From Isochrysis galbana (taxonomy: Eukaryota; Haptophyta; Isochrysidales; Isochrysidaceae): a DNA stretch of 64,000 nt. The notes under the pieces were generated by a model. It was not told the DNA's origin, did not search any database, and saw nothing but the letters and a program-made list of their open reading frames with translations. Location of the stretch: contig CM030932.1 of NCBI GenBank assembly GCA_018136815.1, positions 6,238,407 to 6,302,406 on the forward strand, given 5' to 3'. A program made the translations under genes and the position numbers. Of this stretch, positions 1-7,464 are shown piece by piece (position 1 is the stretch's first letter; every line of letters begins with the position of its first letter).

Positions 1-109
1 ATGCTATTTTCATATTATGATGAGAATGGCTGCATAAAACCTACTGGTGAAGAATCCGCGCAAATATATCTGTTCTCTATTGTTCTCCAGATCGCGCAAG
101 ATTGCGTGA

Positions 110-560
110 CAAAATTTGAGGATTCTGCGGGCTACTAGCACTAGCGATGGGGGACCTTGGCGCACAGCCTGCGCACGCACTAATCGCCATCGCCATCCCC
201 CTAAATCTTCACCCCTCTCCCAGCTCCCCCTTCTCTCCTCTTTCTTTGGTTCACCTAAGTATGAAACGGAACTATCATACTTAGGCACCCCGATTTTGGG
301 AGACAAGGTAGATAACGCTCCCACGAGCTTAGACTTAGACCCATCCCCGCCGGCGAAATGGAGAGGAGGGTACAAGTTCAACTAAAGACTGGAACACCCA
401 CTACGTGAAGAGCGTATACGCTCGACTCGACGGCGACACGGCAACACTACCCTAGATCGAATGAATGGGAGTCTAACATATGATCACAAGGGCGCTGCAG
501 GCCCAGGTCCAAAACCGCAAGCGACGACGCCTCACGGGGCCCATAATTGGGAGAAACACC
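110..560. mobile_element. LINE fragment with inverted 5' part (twin-primed insertion)
   Basis: Bases 112-255 match the 3' untranslated end of the LINE at 7465-9000 in minus orientation (GATTCTG..GGGCTAC tail, then a pyrimidine-rich stretch ending in TTCTTTGGTT). From about 258 the sequence switches to plus orientation and encodes a segment of the same LINE protein (SYLGTPI, DNAP, PSPPAKW; then WEKHLIPVG near 550), with a stop at 382. A 3' end joined head-on to an inverted upstream segment is the known product of twin priming by LINE reverse transcriptase. The fragment is degenerate and interrupted at 561-577 by the retroposon that follows. Confidence 0.65.
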
Positions 561-577
561 TTATACCCGTGGGTACA

Positions 578-1333
578 CAACTAAGTTTATACTTGGTTGC
601 CCCATGGGGGGGCACGAGCCCCCCCTCTCTCCACTCCTCCCCTGCCATGGGGGAGGAACCACCCATCCTCCTGGCACGCCTGATGGCTGGCCAGGAGGCC
701 ACTGCCCTACTGACCCACTCCCTTCCCCACAGGCTCGCCCCATTCGCCCATCCTGGCCCCTCGTGGCCAGCCCATTGCTCCAACCCCCCCTCCCCCCCTG
801 GTCGACAGGCAGACAGGTGTAGATTGGGGGCCCCAGAGGCTCAGGAGCGCCAGCGAGGGAGAGGCAGGGGAGACCAGGGCCCAGTCCCAGCCTCCTCTGC
901 CCCCAGAGCTGGCCTCCAAGAGCCTCCAGGGGTCGCCAGCAGGCAGCTGCAGGCCTGCCGCAGGCGCGCCATCGCGCGTGCCGCAGGAGAGGGGAGAGAG
1001 AGCGCGGAGAAGGGGGTGGGCGGAGCGAGAGCTCCGCTCACCGAAAAATAGGTAAGTCCCGCACCTGTTTACAGGATAAGTCGGGGCTGAGACCGCCGCC
1101 CACTCGGAGACACAGGAGGAAGGGGGGAATGATCACCGGGGGGGGCGCGGGCCACCGGACCATATCTAAGCCCTTCACCCCTATCCCCCTAGTAGTGCAC
1201 GGGGGGAGTCGCCTTATGGCGGGGGGGAGAAGGGCCGGGGAAGTGGGGGTGTAGAAAGTTTCCTACGTGAGTAGAAAGTAGAGGGTCCACGGCCGCGTGT
1301 GCGGTGAGACTATTGAAAGGTTTAATTATTTAA
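578..1333 (+). mobile_element. Complete class A small retroposon with 17-bp target duplication
   Basis: The 756-bp element is bounded by a perfect 17-bp direct repeat (TTATACCCGTGGGTACA) at 561-577 and 1334-1350. It begins with CAACTAAGTTTATACTTGG, which folds as a stem with a TTAT loop. Two GC hairpins follow: a G7 run against a C7 run around 605-627, and CTCCCC against GGGGAGG around 635-655. It ends in an AT-rich tail (TTTAATTATTTAA). No conserved open frame is seen, so it is non-autonomous. A nearly full-length inverted copy lies at 53080-53837, and truncated copies at 12352, 21002 and 36355. Target-site length and AT tail point to LINE-type target-primed insertion. Confidence 0.85.
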
Positions 1334-1369
1334 TTATACCCGTGGGTACAAGGGTATGTGACATCGAAT

Positions 1370-1640
1370 GGAAGGGTGCCCGAGGATCACTGTGTCACCG
1401 GTCACTGGGCAGGGGCAAGGGGTCACAGACGTCGGACATCGGGACGGAGGACGGAGGCAGAGGCGGGAAAAGATAAACACGAGGGAGAGAAACGCGGGAG
1501 CGCACAAGGAAATAAACGGGGCGGGACGGGTAAGAAACAAGGAGGGGGAACCTACCTAGGGGCAGCACAGAGAAACGCGAGAGGCATCCCCCCGCGGCCA
1601 TGGAGCGGCGGAGCGGTGACCCCCGGAGGATACCGAAAGG
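1370..1640 (+). repeat. Dispersed GC-rich repeat, shared with 23180-23490
   Basis: The stretch shares the order CACAGACGTCGGAC, AAATAAACGGGGCGGG, GGTAAGAAACAAGGAG, GCACAGAGAAACG and GGAGGATACCGAAAGG with 23265-23480, same orientation, with indels between blocks. No coding capacity is conserved between the two copies. The origin is unknown. Confidence 0.7.
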
Positions 1641-1864
1641 CCGAAAGGGGGGGGAGGGGGGGGGGGGGGCGGGAGGACCGCTGAGGTGGGTCTTCGGCCG
1701 AAACGGATCTTCGGAGGACCCCGGCGGGCGGCGGGCGGGAGGGGGGAACCGGTCCTCTCAAGCGTCAAGCGTAAGCGTGGGGACGGACTCCGGACTCCCC
1801 CTACCCCCTACCCACTCACTACCCACAACCGCAATAGGGGGTATTGGGGGAGCAGGTAAGGGGG

Positions 1865-1930
1865 GGCCCGGGGAATTCTTGGACACCCAGAAGGGGTGGA
1901 AAATAGTGGTTAAAAAGCGTGAGTGACCGG
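1865..1930 (+). repeat. Short dispersed repeat (three copies in window)
   Basis: TTGGACACCCAG followed by GTGGTTAAAAAG and GAGTGACCGGGC recurs at 46845-46917 in the same orientation and at 57165-57235 inverted. A remnant, GTGAGTGACCGGGCTA, lies at 58682. This is probably the conserved terminus of an unidentified element. Confidence 0.6.
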
Positions 1931-2260
1931 GCGACTAGTACTAGCGATAGCTTCAAGAAGTTTTTTGTTTATAAATTTTTAATTATTTTTATTTTTATTT
2001 TGAAATTTTTGGCCCCCAAGTTTTGGTGAGCAACTCTCAAGGAGGAGCACTTCTCTTCCCGGCTGACTATCACCTCTTAAACAGTGTGATTGTGAGGCTA
2101 CGAGCGATGAACGCGCACACGAGCACAAGTGTTGTTTGCTAGTCAAACTCAGTTTCAAACTTCAAACTTGCAAATTTACCATATGCAACACGCAACACGC
2201 AACACCGCTTCCGAACGCTTGCAGTTCAATCTTTCAAAAGCCCTAGGATAGGATTGATTG
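1931..2260. other. AT-rich intergenic stretch
   Basis: The stretch is AT-rich (TTTATTTTTATTTTG around 1980-2010) and contains a small direct repeat CAACACG at 2188-2204. I see no gene; it probably includes the 3' flank of the minus-strand gene that ends at 2265. Confidence 0.4.
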
Positions 2261-2264
2261 CTAT

Positions 2265-2927
2265 TCATAATAAACCTGCCGCTGCCCTGATCGCGTCGAA
2301 CTCCTGCTGCTGCATCCCCCTACGATGTGCCACATGCAACGTACGACACACTACAGAAGCTTTATCTATGTGATCAAGAGAGTCGTCAACGAATAGAGCG
2401 TCAGCAAAGCCCAACCCCGTCTCACCCATAAGCTGGCCAATGAGCGTGGCCTTCACGAAGTGGACGGATCTCAAGGCTGGGGAGTCTTGCCCATAGACTC
2501 GGGAGGGACATATTGGACAACGTGCCTGAGAGAGCGGTCGGGCAATTCCACAATCTACCTCTGCTGACAAAGGCCTGGATCCGTCTCTAGAAGTGCCGTT
2601 GGCACCACGGCCAGGTCGCGCAGCACTTTCAGCCGATTGTGCGATAATGCCAACTTCTTGTAGATGAGGGCCGAATGCTGATCTATGGCCAATAGATACG
2701 ATGTACAACGTCACGCCTGCGGTTACGAGGTCATGGAGGAGGACCTGGAGGGCAGCCAGCCTCTCTGAGCCCCCAAGGTTAGCGAGCCTCTCTTCAGGAG
2801 TCATCGAACGGAAAAGCGCGACATCGTCGGCAACGGCCCACTTGCGCGCACGGTCGACGAAGATCGGTGTGCTGATCGTCGAGTCGAAATCAAGGAAGAG
2901 CGCCTTGATGGGCGGGAGGCGCGCCAT
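2265..2927 (-). CDS. HAD-superfamily hydrolase (phosphatase-like)
   Basis: The predicted product is 220 aa from the ATG at 2925-2927. HAD motifs appear in order: motif I LFLDFDST near residues 8-15 (nucleophile Asp and acid/base Asp), motif II IVSIG near 75, a motif III lysine in FVKATLIG, and motif IV ALFVDDS near 190. The family hydrolyses phosphate esters through an aspartyl-phosphate; the substrate cannot be told from sequence. About 55 poorly conserved-looking residues (2480-2645) between motifs II and III could be an unremoved in-frame intron or a cap insertion. The frame stays open upstream to 3431, but that part overlaps the divergent gene and lacks HAD features. The next gene is divergent, about 220 bp away, so a shared promoter region is likely. 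Confidence 0.75.
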   Translation of the reverse strand: MARLPPIKALFLDFDSTISTPIFVDRARKWAVADDVALFRSMTPEERLANLGGSERLAALQVLLHDLVTAGVTLYIVSIGHRSAFGPHLQEVGIIAQSAESAARPGRGANGTSRDGSRPLSAEVDCGIARPLSQARCPICPSRVYGQDSPALRSVHFVKATLIGQLMGETGLGFADALFVDDSLDHIDKASVVCRTLHVAHRRGMQQQEFDAIRAAAGLL

Positions 2928-3146
2928 CGCCAACGCTCTCCGCCGATGCAGAGGGGGGGGCCAAGTTGAAAAATAAGGGATAAGGGATTCTTTTCTATCG
3001 TAGCTATGTACTCCTAGTTCTCCCCGAGAGGGCCGGCAGGGGTAGAAGGTTACTCTACTGTGAAAAGAACAGAAATGTGGCTGATCCATGAAGCAGAAGT
3101 CTCTGAAGTACTTTAGAGTAGACCTTACGAGTGCAGATGAGAGTTT

Positions 3147-4207
3147 ATGTGTGCGTTGTCCAGCGAGGGCCCGAGGCAGCAAGCATCCTCGTGGCGAGCG
3201 TCGCTGACGCAGCAACCGATGGTGAACGCGGCGCAGGCAACGCACATTCGGCCTCTCTTTGATACGCTGATGCTCACGGCGCACCTCATCTCGTCGTCTC
3301 TTTTGCTGTGCAACCTGAGTGGCTGCCTCTCCAATCTGGATGCCGTCTACGCAGAGACAGCCCTGCTGTGTGCCAAGTGGCTCGCAGAGATCTACACTGA
3401 TGCTTTCACGATGGACCTGCTGTTTCATCATATCGTTATGCTTATAGTTGCCTACGCAGCTCGTGAATTTCCGGCAGCTGCATTTCTGGTGGTGCGTGTC
3501 CAGGTATGAATTGTTTCAACACCGCAGCACGTGGATCTTGGCTTCGCAGTGGGCACTAGAACTCCTTGTAGCTGATACTGACTTGGTTATTTGCTCAGGT
3601 CATCCATGTCGCGCTCGCCGTCAATTACTTGCGCAAGATCTTTCGCCTTCCTCGCGACGGTCCCGTAGATGCTTGCTTTGGCATCATGTGAGCACATCAG
3701 TGTATGACGGGGACCGTGCAAGAGCACTCCCGTCAACAATAAGTTCATACATGAAATTCCTTACCAATGCTCAGATCGTTTGCTGCCCACAGAAGCTATC
3801 GGACGGCGCATGTGACCTAAATGAGAGCTGCCCTAGCGGTTTCCACACGCAATGCACTATCTCTCATGACCTCACTCGTACTGTGTCCCACATTTGCAGG
3901 TGGCTGCTCGCTGTCTCGGCGCGGACTGGTTTGGCAGCCATCAATACTGCACGCGCATTTTATTTGAAATCCTCTTGGCGCTGGATTCTTTTCTGCTCAG
4001 CAGGCTCGATGCTGGCTTTGGATATGGTATGGACAAGTGAGGTGGTCGAGAGTCGGTCCTGGCCCGGTAAGTTTCTAAGACGAGTATTGCTCGCAGGAGG
4101 TGCCTTGGCCGGTGCAGTATCAGGACCTGATGGATTGGCAAGCACAAACTATGCATGGGGCACCTTCGCTGCATCGCCCTTGCTCCTGGGAACCGTTTTG
4201 GTGCTGA
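3147..4207 (+). CDS. TLC-domain-like multi-pass membrane protein
   Basis: I model four exons, 3147-3503, 3599-3687, 3900-4026 and 4097-4207, giving 227 aa. All junctions are GT-AG and phases agree (0, 2, 0). The product has several hydrophobic segments and a DLLFHHIVMLIVAY segment, the His-His signature typical of TLC (TRAM/LAG1/CLN8) proteins. A VIHVALAVNYLRKIF helix and a C-terminal segment with YQDLMDWQ follow. TLC proteins act in ER or Golgi lipid and sphingolipid metabolism or sensing. Skipping exon 4 (reading through 4027) gives an alternative C-terminus ending at 4320, which looks less protein-like. The start codon is tentative, since another short 5' exon is possible. Confidence 0.55.
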
Positions 4208-4349
4208 CGAGAACAAGAAGTGTGGCCGTCGTTGTTCGTTGGTGGTGGAGGCTTGTGCTGCCAGCAAGAACATGCGTGGTCATGAGTTACAATAAGTATG
4301 AGCAGCGAGGGCGAAGGTAGGGTATGAGCCCTACATGTAGAACATGAGT

Positions 4350-4440
4350 ATCAGAGGGTGTCTTGTGTCATTTGTGGTTCTGTACCGTTAGTGTGCCTTG
4401 TGTGGCAGTGCCCCCCTAGATAGCTTTTACAACGTAACTG
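4350..4440 (+). repeat. Dispersed repeat shared with 22880-22985
   Basis: GTGTCTTGTGT..GTGTGCCTTGTGTGGCAGTG followed by CCTAGATAGCTTTTA matches the 3' flank of the J-protein gene at 22880-22980 with moderate divergence. It may be a mobile-element remnant or a shared 3' flank. Confidence 0.45.
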
Positions 4441-4540
4441 ACTAATCTTATGATTCGTCGCCATGGAGGGGGGCCTCATGCCCCCCCCCACTCTCTCGAC
4501 TCCCCTCATGGGGGGCGAGAAAGTCCATTCGTTGTGATGT
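4438..4540 (+). mobile_element. Class C retroposon head fragment
   Basis: This begins GACTAATCTTATGATTCGTCG, the class C hairpin with TTAT loop. It continues with the GGGGGGCC/GCCCCCCC hairpin and CTCTCGACTCCCCTCATGGGGGG. It matches the 5' end of the complete class C element at 15949-16591 (minus), truncated after about 100 bp. Confidence 0.65.
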
Positions 4541-4584
4541 TGCACCCTTGAGCCTTGAGCGTCGTCAAACGCGCTAGTGATGTA

Positions 4585-4862
4585 AAAAAAAACATCTGAA
4601 GATTCTGGGCTACACACCTACTATTGACGGGATCCCCCGCTATTACTAACACCGCCCTTAAGTTCCCTTTCTCCACCTCTTCCCCTGCCCCCCTTCATTC
4701 CTTTTTCTTTGGTTTCCGGGGTTCGGCCTCGGTGCGCTACCTAAGGCCTGGTTCGGAGTGTGGGGGACCCTCATCGCGGGGTATGGGCTCCGTTGCCGAT
4801 GAAGGCTACGGACCAACCACAGCACTAACTAAGGGTATACCCGCACAACAAGAAAAACTCTA
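4585..4862. mobile_element. LINE 3' end plus inverted fragment
   Basis: A-rich tract, then ATCTGAAGATTCTGGGCTAC and the pyrimidine-rich 3' untranslated region of the 7465-9000 LINE in minus orientation, to about 4768. It is followed directly by a 90-bp piece (GGGCTCCGTTGCCGATG .. CCCGCACAACAAGAA) that also follows the LINE 3' end at 31262-31906. The arrangement resembles twin priming, as at 110-560. Confidence 0.6.
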
Positions 4863-4919
4863 ACGCCTAATAGGTTGTAGGTCTCGAATTTATTTGCAAT
4901 AGGCCAAATACATCCGTAT

Positions 4920-5393
4920 TTGGCCGTATTTGCTATTTGCAGAGCCCCAGCACCGCATTTGCGTGGATGTGGAGACTTCCGCGTGGATCTGGCCAAGGAA
5001 CGCTTCCCGTCGATGTGGGCACTCATTGAGCCATACATGGGCCGTTGGTGCAAAGCAAAGCTCATGCTCGTCGGCGACTACTCCGACGAGTACGACAGGA
5101 TCCCCAAGACCAAGTACATTGGAGACGAGGCCGCCGTCGCGTACCTCTGCATGGAATACATCACGGCGGTCGCGTACGCTGATACGAATCCCATGGTGCA
5201 AGTGCAAGTGCACCGAGCAGCTGGCAAACTCTACATGGAGAACAAGAAGGTCGTCCTCGCACGCGTCACGGACCTCGCCACCCAAGATCAGCCAAGCGAC
5301 ATCGTCGCCTGCCAGAAGAACGACATCGACAATAGGATCGAGGAGGAGGGGTGTGAGAAAAAGACGAAAAGGATGAAAACTCAGCCTGCGTAG
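4920..5393 (+). CDS. Orphan coding fragment of unknown function
   Basis: This open frame has protein-like composition. It reads about 150 codons to a stop at 5391-5393, with segments such as MWALIEPYMGRWCKAKLML, DEAAVAYLCMEYITAVAYAD and AAGKLYMENKKVVLARV, and a basic C-terminus. I recognise no domain. No in-frame ATG occurs before residue 31, and a plausible 3' splice site (ATTTGCAG) lies at 4940, so it may be the last exon of a truncated gene. It sits between a LINE end and an inverted-repeat transposon, so it is probably a stranded gene fragment. Confidence 0.35.
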   Translation: MAVFAICRAPAPHLRGCGDFRVDLAKERFPSMWALIEPYMGRWCKAKLMLVGDYSDEYDRIPKTKYIGDEAAVAYLCMEYITAVAYADTNPMVQVQVHRAAGKLYMENKKVVLARVTDLATQDQPSDIVACQKNDIDNRIEEEGCEKKTKRMKTQPA

Positions 5394-5563
5394 CTTTGGG
5401 GTTACCGTGTGTTTTGGGGAGGGGGGGGGGGGGAGTTGCTATGCTCACGCGCCGCGTCCTTGTATGTCGTGATTAGCTTTGTACTCATCTTTGTAATAAT
5501 AATACCCTGGAGACTGGTTGAAAAAGAAAACATGCACCTCTGGGTGAAAAAAAAAATCACCTG

Positions 5564-6072
5564 TTGGCTCCGGCCAGAGTTTCGATCCAAAACCACCCTT
5601 ATTTCGATTCGAAATTTCGATGAGGTTGGAGCAAATTTCGAGCTTCGAGGGGTCAAATTTCGGCCTAATTTCGAATCGGAATTTTTGCTTAAGCGTCGCC
5701 GCGGCGGGGCCTGATGCGTTGCCGCGCGGCCACATCCCACATCCCCGGTCTCGGATGCTGAGTGGAGACCAACCTCCTGCGACGAGCTTGGGGGGGTCGG
5801 AGGGATGCCCTGAGCCCTCAAGGGCGTCATCATCATCATCCTCATCCTCGTCGTTGTCGGTTTTGCGCTTGCGCTTGGATGCCCGGAAGCGCGCCAAGGC
5901 GCGGCGCGCGGCCCCGGGCGGGGGGGGGGGGGGAGCGGGGAGCGGGCTGGGGGGGGGGGGGCTTATTTCGCTACGTCAGTGCCATATCGACCTTTATTTC
6001 GGTAAAAAGTTTTGATTGCGATTGGCCCCCCTTATTTCGAAAAAAAATTCTCGAAACTCTGGCCGGAGCCAA
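5564..6072. mobile_element. Non-autonomous DNA transposon with 22-bp terminal inverted repeats
   Basis: The 509-bp element has perfect 22-bp inverted termini, TTGGCTCCGGCCAGAGTTTC.. at 5564-5585 and its complement at 6051-6072. It is flanked by the 8-bp direct repeat ATCACCTG at 5556-5563 and 6073-6080. The uninterrupted target sequence survives in inverted orientation at 59454-59575, confirming a clean insertion. The interior has poly-G tracts and GAAATTTCGA-type motifs. On the minus strand it has an open frame with a KRKRK segment and an acidic run (5780-5897) that could be captured host coding sequence. There is no transposase. An 8-bp duplication fits the hAT or P superfamilies. Confidence 0.85.
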
Positions 6073-6299
6073 ATCACCTGGCCCTCTTTTGACGGAACGC
6101 GACTTCAGTCGTTTTTCCATTTAATTTATGTCTGGATCACCGAATCTATGGGCTGTTCGGCCATCCAAGGGTGTGGGGGAATTTCCCTCAGAGTCCCCGG
6201 AGAGCTTGGGGGCTGCGGGTGAGCGGGTAGCGACAGTTGACAGGTCACAGTTGACAAAGACAAAAGACAAAAGAAAGTGTGGAATGTGGAATGTGGAAG

Positions 6300-6345
6300 C
6301 TCCAATTTTGGCGCTTCGGCTTCGGCAGTAAGTTGTTAACCGCGA
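6300..6345 (+). promoter_or_regulatory. Shared upstream motif (CAATTTTGGCGCTTCG / CGGCAGTAAG)
   Basis: CCAATTTTGGCGCTTCGGC followed by CGGCAGTAAGTTGTTAA lies about 300 bp upstream of the HscB start. Related sequences precede the J-protein at 22061 (21912-21947) and, for the second half only, the kinase at 32245 (31930-31950). This may be a promoter element or a repeat remnant; function is inferred only from position. Confidence 0.3.
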
Positions 6346-6636
6346 CCACCCAAACCTTCATTTGTCTACATGCGATTTCGATTTCAGAAATCCACTACTC
6401 TACCCAATTCATCGCACTACCGCACCAATATCTTTGAGTCGTACTCGTAGAGGCTGACCGCGCGTCGAAATCGTCAACCCTTTTCCAGCCATAAAAGGCC
6501 TAATAGTACTCCTACAGTAAAAGGCCTAAGCATAAGCGGAAGGGACGGAGAGAGCGAGCTAGCAGCAAGACTTCAGGCCACGGCCGGCGCTGCTCGCAAG
6601 GCGTCAGCCACTCTCTCTCTGGTCGCACAAGGGGCG

Positions 6637-7335
6637 ATGGGCGGACTCGGGCGGCTCTGGGCCGGCAAGCTGACAGGTGGGGCGCGCATGTGCGGTGCAC
6701 TTCGTGCCACTCTCGCCGCGCGCACCCTGTGTTCCTCAAGCGCGGCTATCCCCGACCACTTTGCAGCACTGGGTGTGGGCCGCTCTTTCTCCCTCGATGA
6801 AGCGGCGCTCAAGGCGGGGTACCTCCGGCTAATGGCGGAGCACCATCCGGACCGACACACGCGTGGTACAGCGACTGAGCAGAGCGGCTCAGCCGACCGT
6901 TCTGCTGACGTCACGCGCGCCTTCTCAGTCCTCACGCAGCCTCACAGACGAGCGGTGCACTTGCTTGAGCTGCTTGGCGCTCCGTTGGTGGAGGAAACAA
7001 ATGGCACGGCCCTGTTGGGCGTGGAATTCCTGTCGGAGATTATGGATAAGCGCTTCGAAGTAGACGATCCCGCCACGACGGAGGATCGGCTTAAAGAGCT
7101 TCAGGAGGAAAACAACAAGGCGATGCAAGCTATTCTCTCAGATCTCGATACAGCATTTTCATGTGTAGATGTCTCTGGCAACAGGGTCCAGAAGAATGAG
7201 GGAGGGGCAAATGGCTCCCTTCCAGCCAAGCTCGAAGAAGCCAGGATCCTCACCGCCAAGCTTGGGTACTTGCAACGTATCCATGACGTCGCAATTGAGA
7301 GGCTTGCGGAGGAAGAGGAGAGGAGAGAGCATTGA
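6637..7335 (+). CDS. HSCB: HscB/Jac1-type J-domain co-chaperone, mitochondrial Fe-S assembly
   Basis: Single-exon frame, 232 aa. Residues about 40-105 are a J-domain with the HPD triad at 70-72 (EHHPDRH). The HscB-specific continuation follows: a DVTRAF..VLTQPHRRAVHLLELLG stretch, then GVEFLSEIMDKRFE and a C-terminal three-helix region with EARILTAKLGYLQRI. HscB stimulates the mitochondrial Hsp70 that transfers nascent iron-sulfur clusters from the ISCU scaffold. The N-terminal 37 residues are Arg/Ala/Ser-rich with no acidic residue, consistent with a mitochondrial presequence. Length matches eukaryotic family members. No intron is needed. The stop is followed about 130 bp later by LINE sequence. 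Confidence 0.85.
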   Translation: MGGLGRLWAGKLTGGARMCGALRATLAARTLCSSSAAIPDHFAALGVGRSFSLDEAALKAGYLRLMAEHHPDRHTRGTATEQSGSADRSADVTRAFSVLTQPHRRAVHLLELLGAPLVEETNGTALLGVEFLSEIMDKRFEVDDPATTEDRLKELQEENNKAMQAILSDLDTAFSCVDVSGNRVQKNEGGANGSLPAKLEEARILTAKLGYLQRIHDVAIERLAEEEERREH

Positions 7336-7464
7336 AGTCTGTGGGATGCAATAGATTCGGCCACCACGTAGGGAATCAATGCACCACTTGGCCACTTGCT
7401 CGCGTGATCAAGTGTTGTATGCTCTACGCATACATCCTTGTTCTACCTGCTTAGATGTGCATCG

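Noticed and set aside
461-1051. 196-codon open frame inside the retroposon
   Set aside because: It lies wholly in the GC-rich class A element. The inverted copy keeps an open stretch but in shifted frames with different residues, so there is no sign of protein selection.
1041-1075. Splice-like AGGTAAGT .. TTTACAGG inside class A elements as evidence for an intron
   Set aside because: The two signals are about 20 bp apart, far shorter than the introns seen here (70-380 bp), and the element has no coding frame to interrupt.
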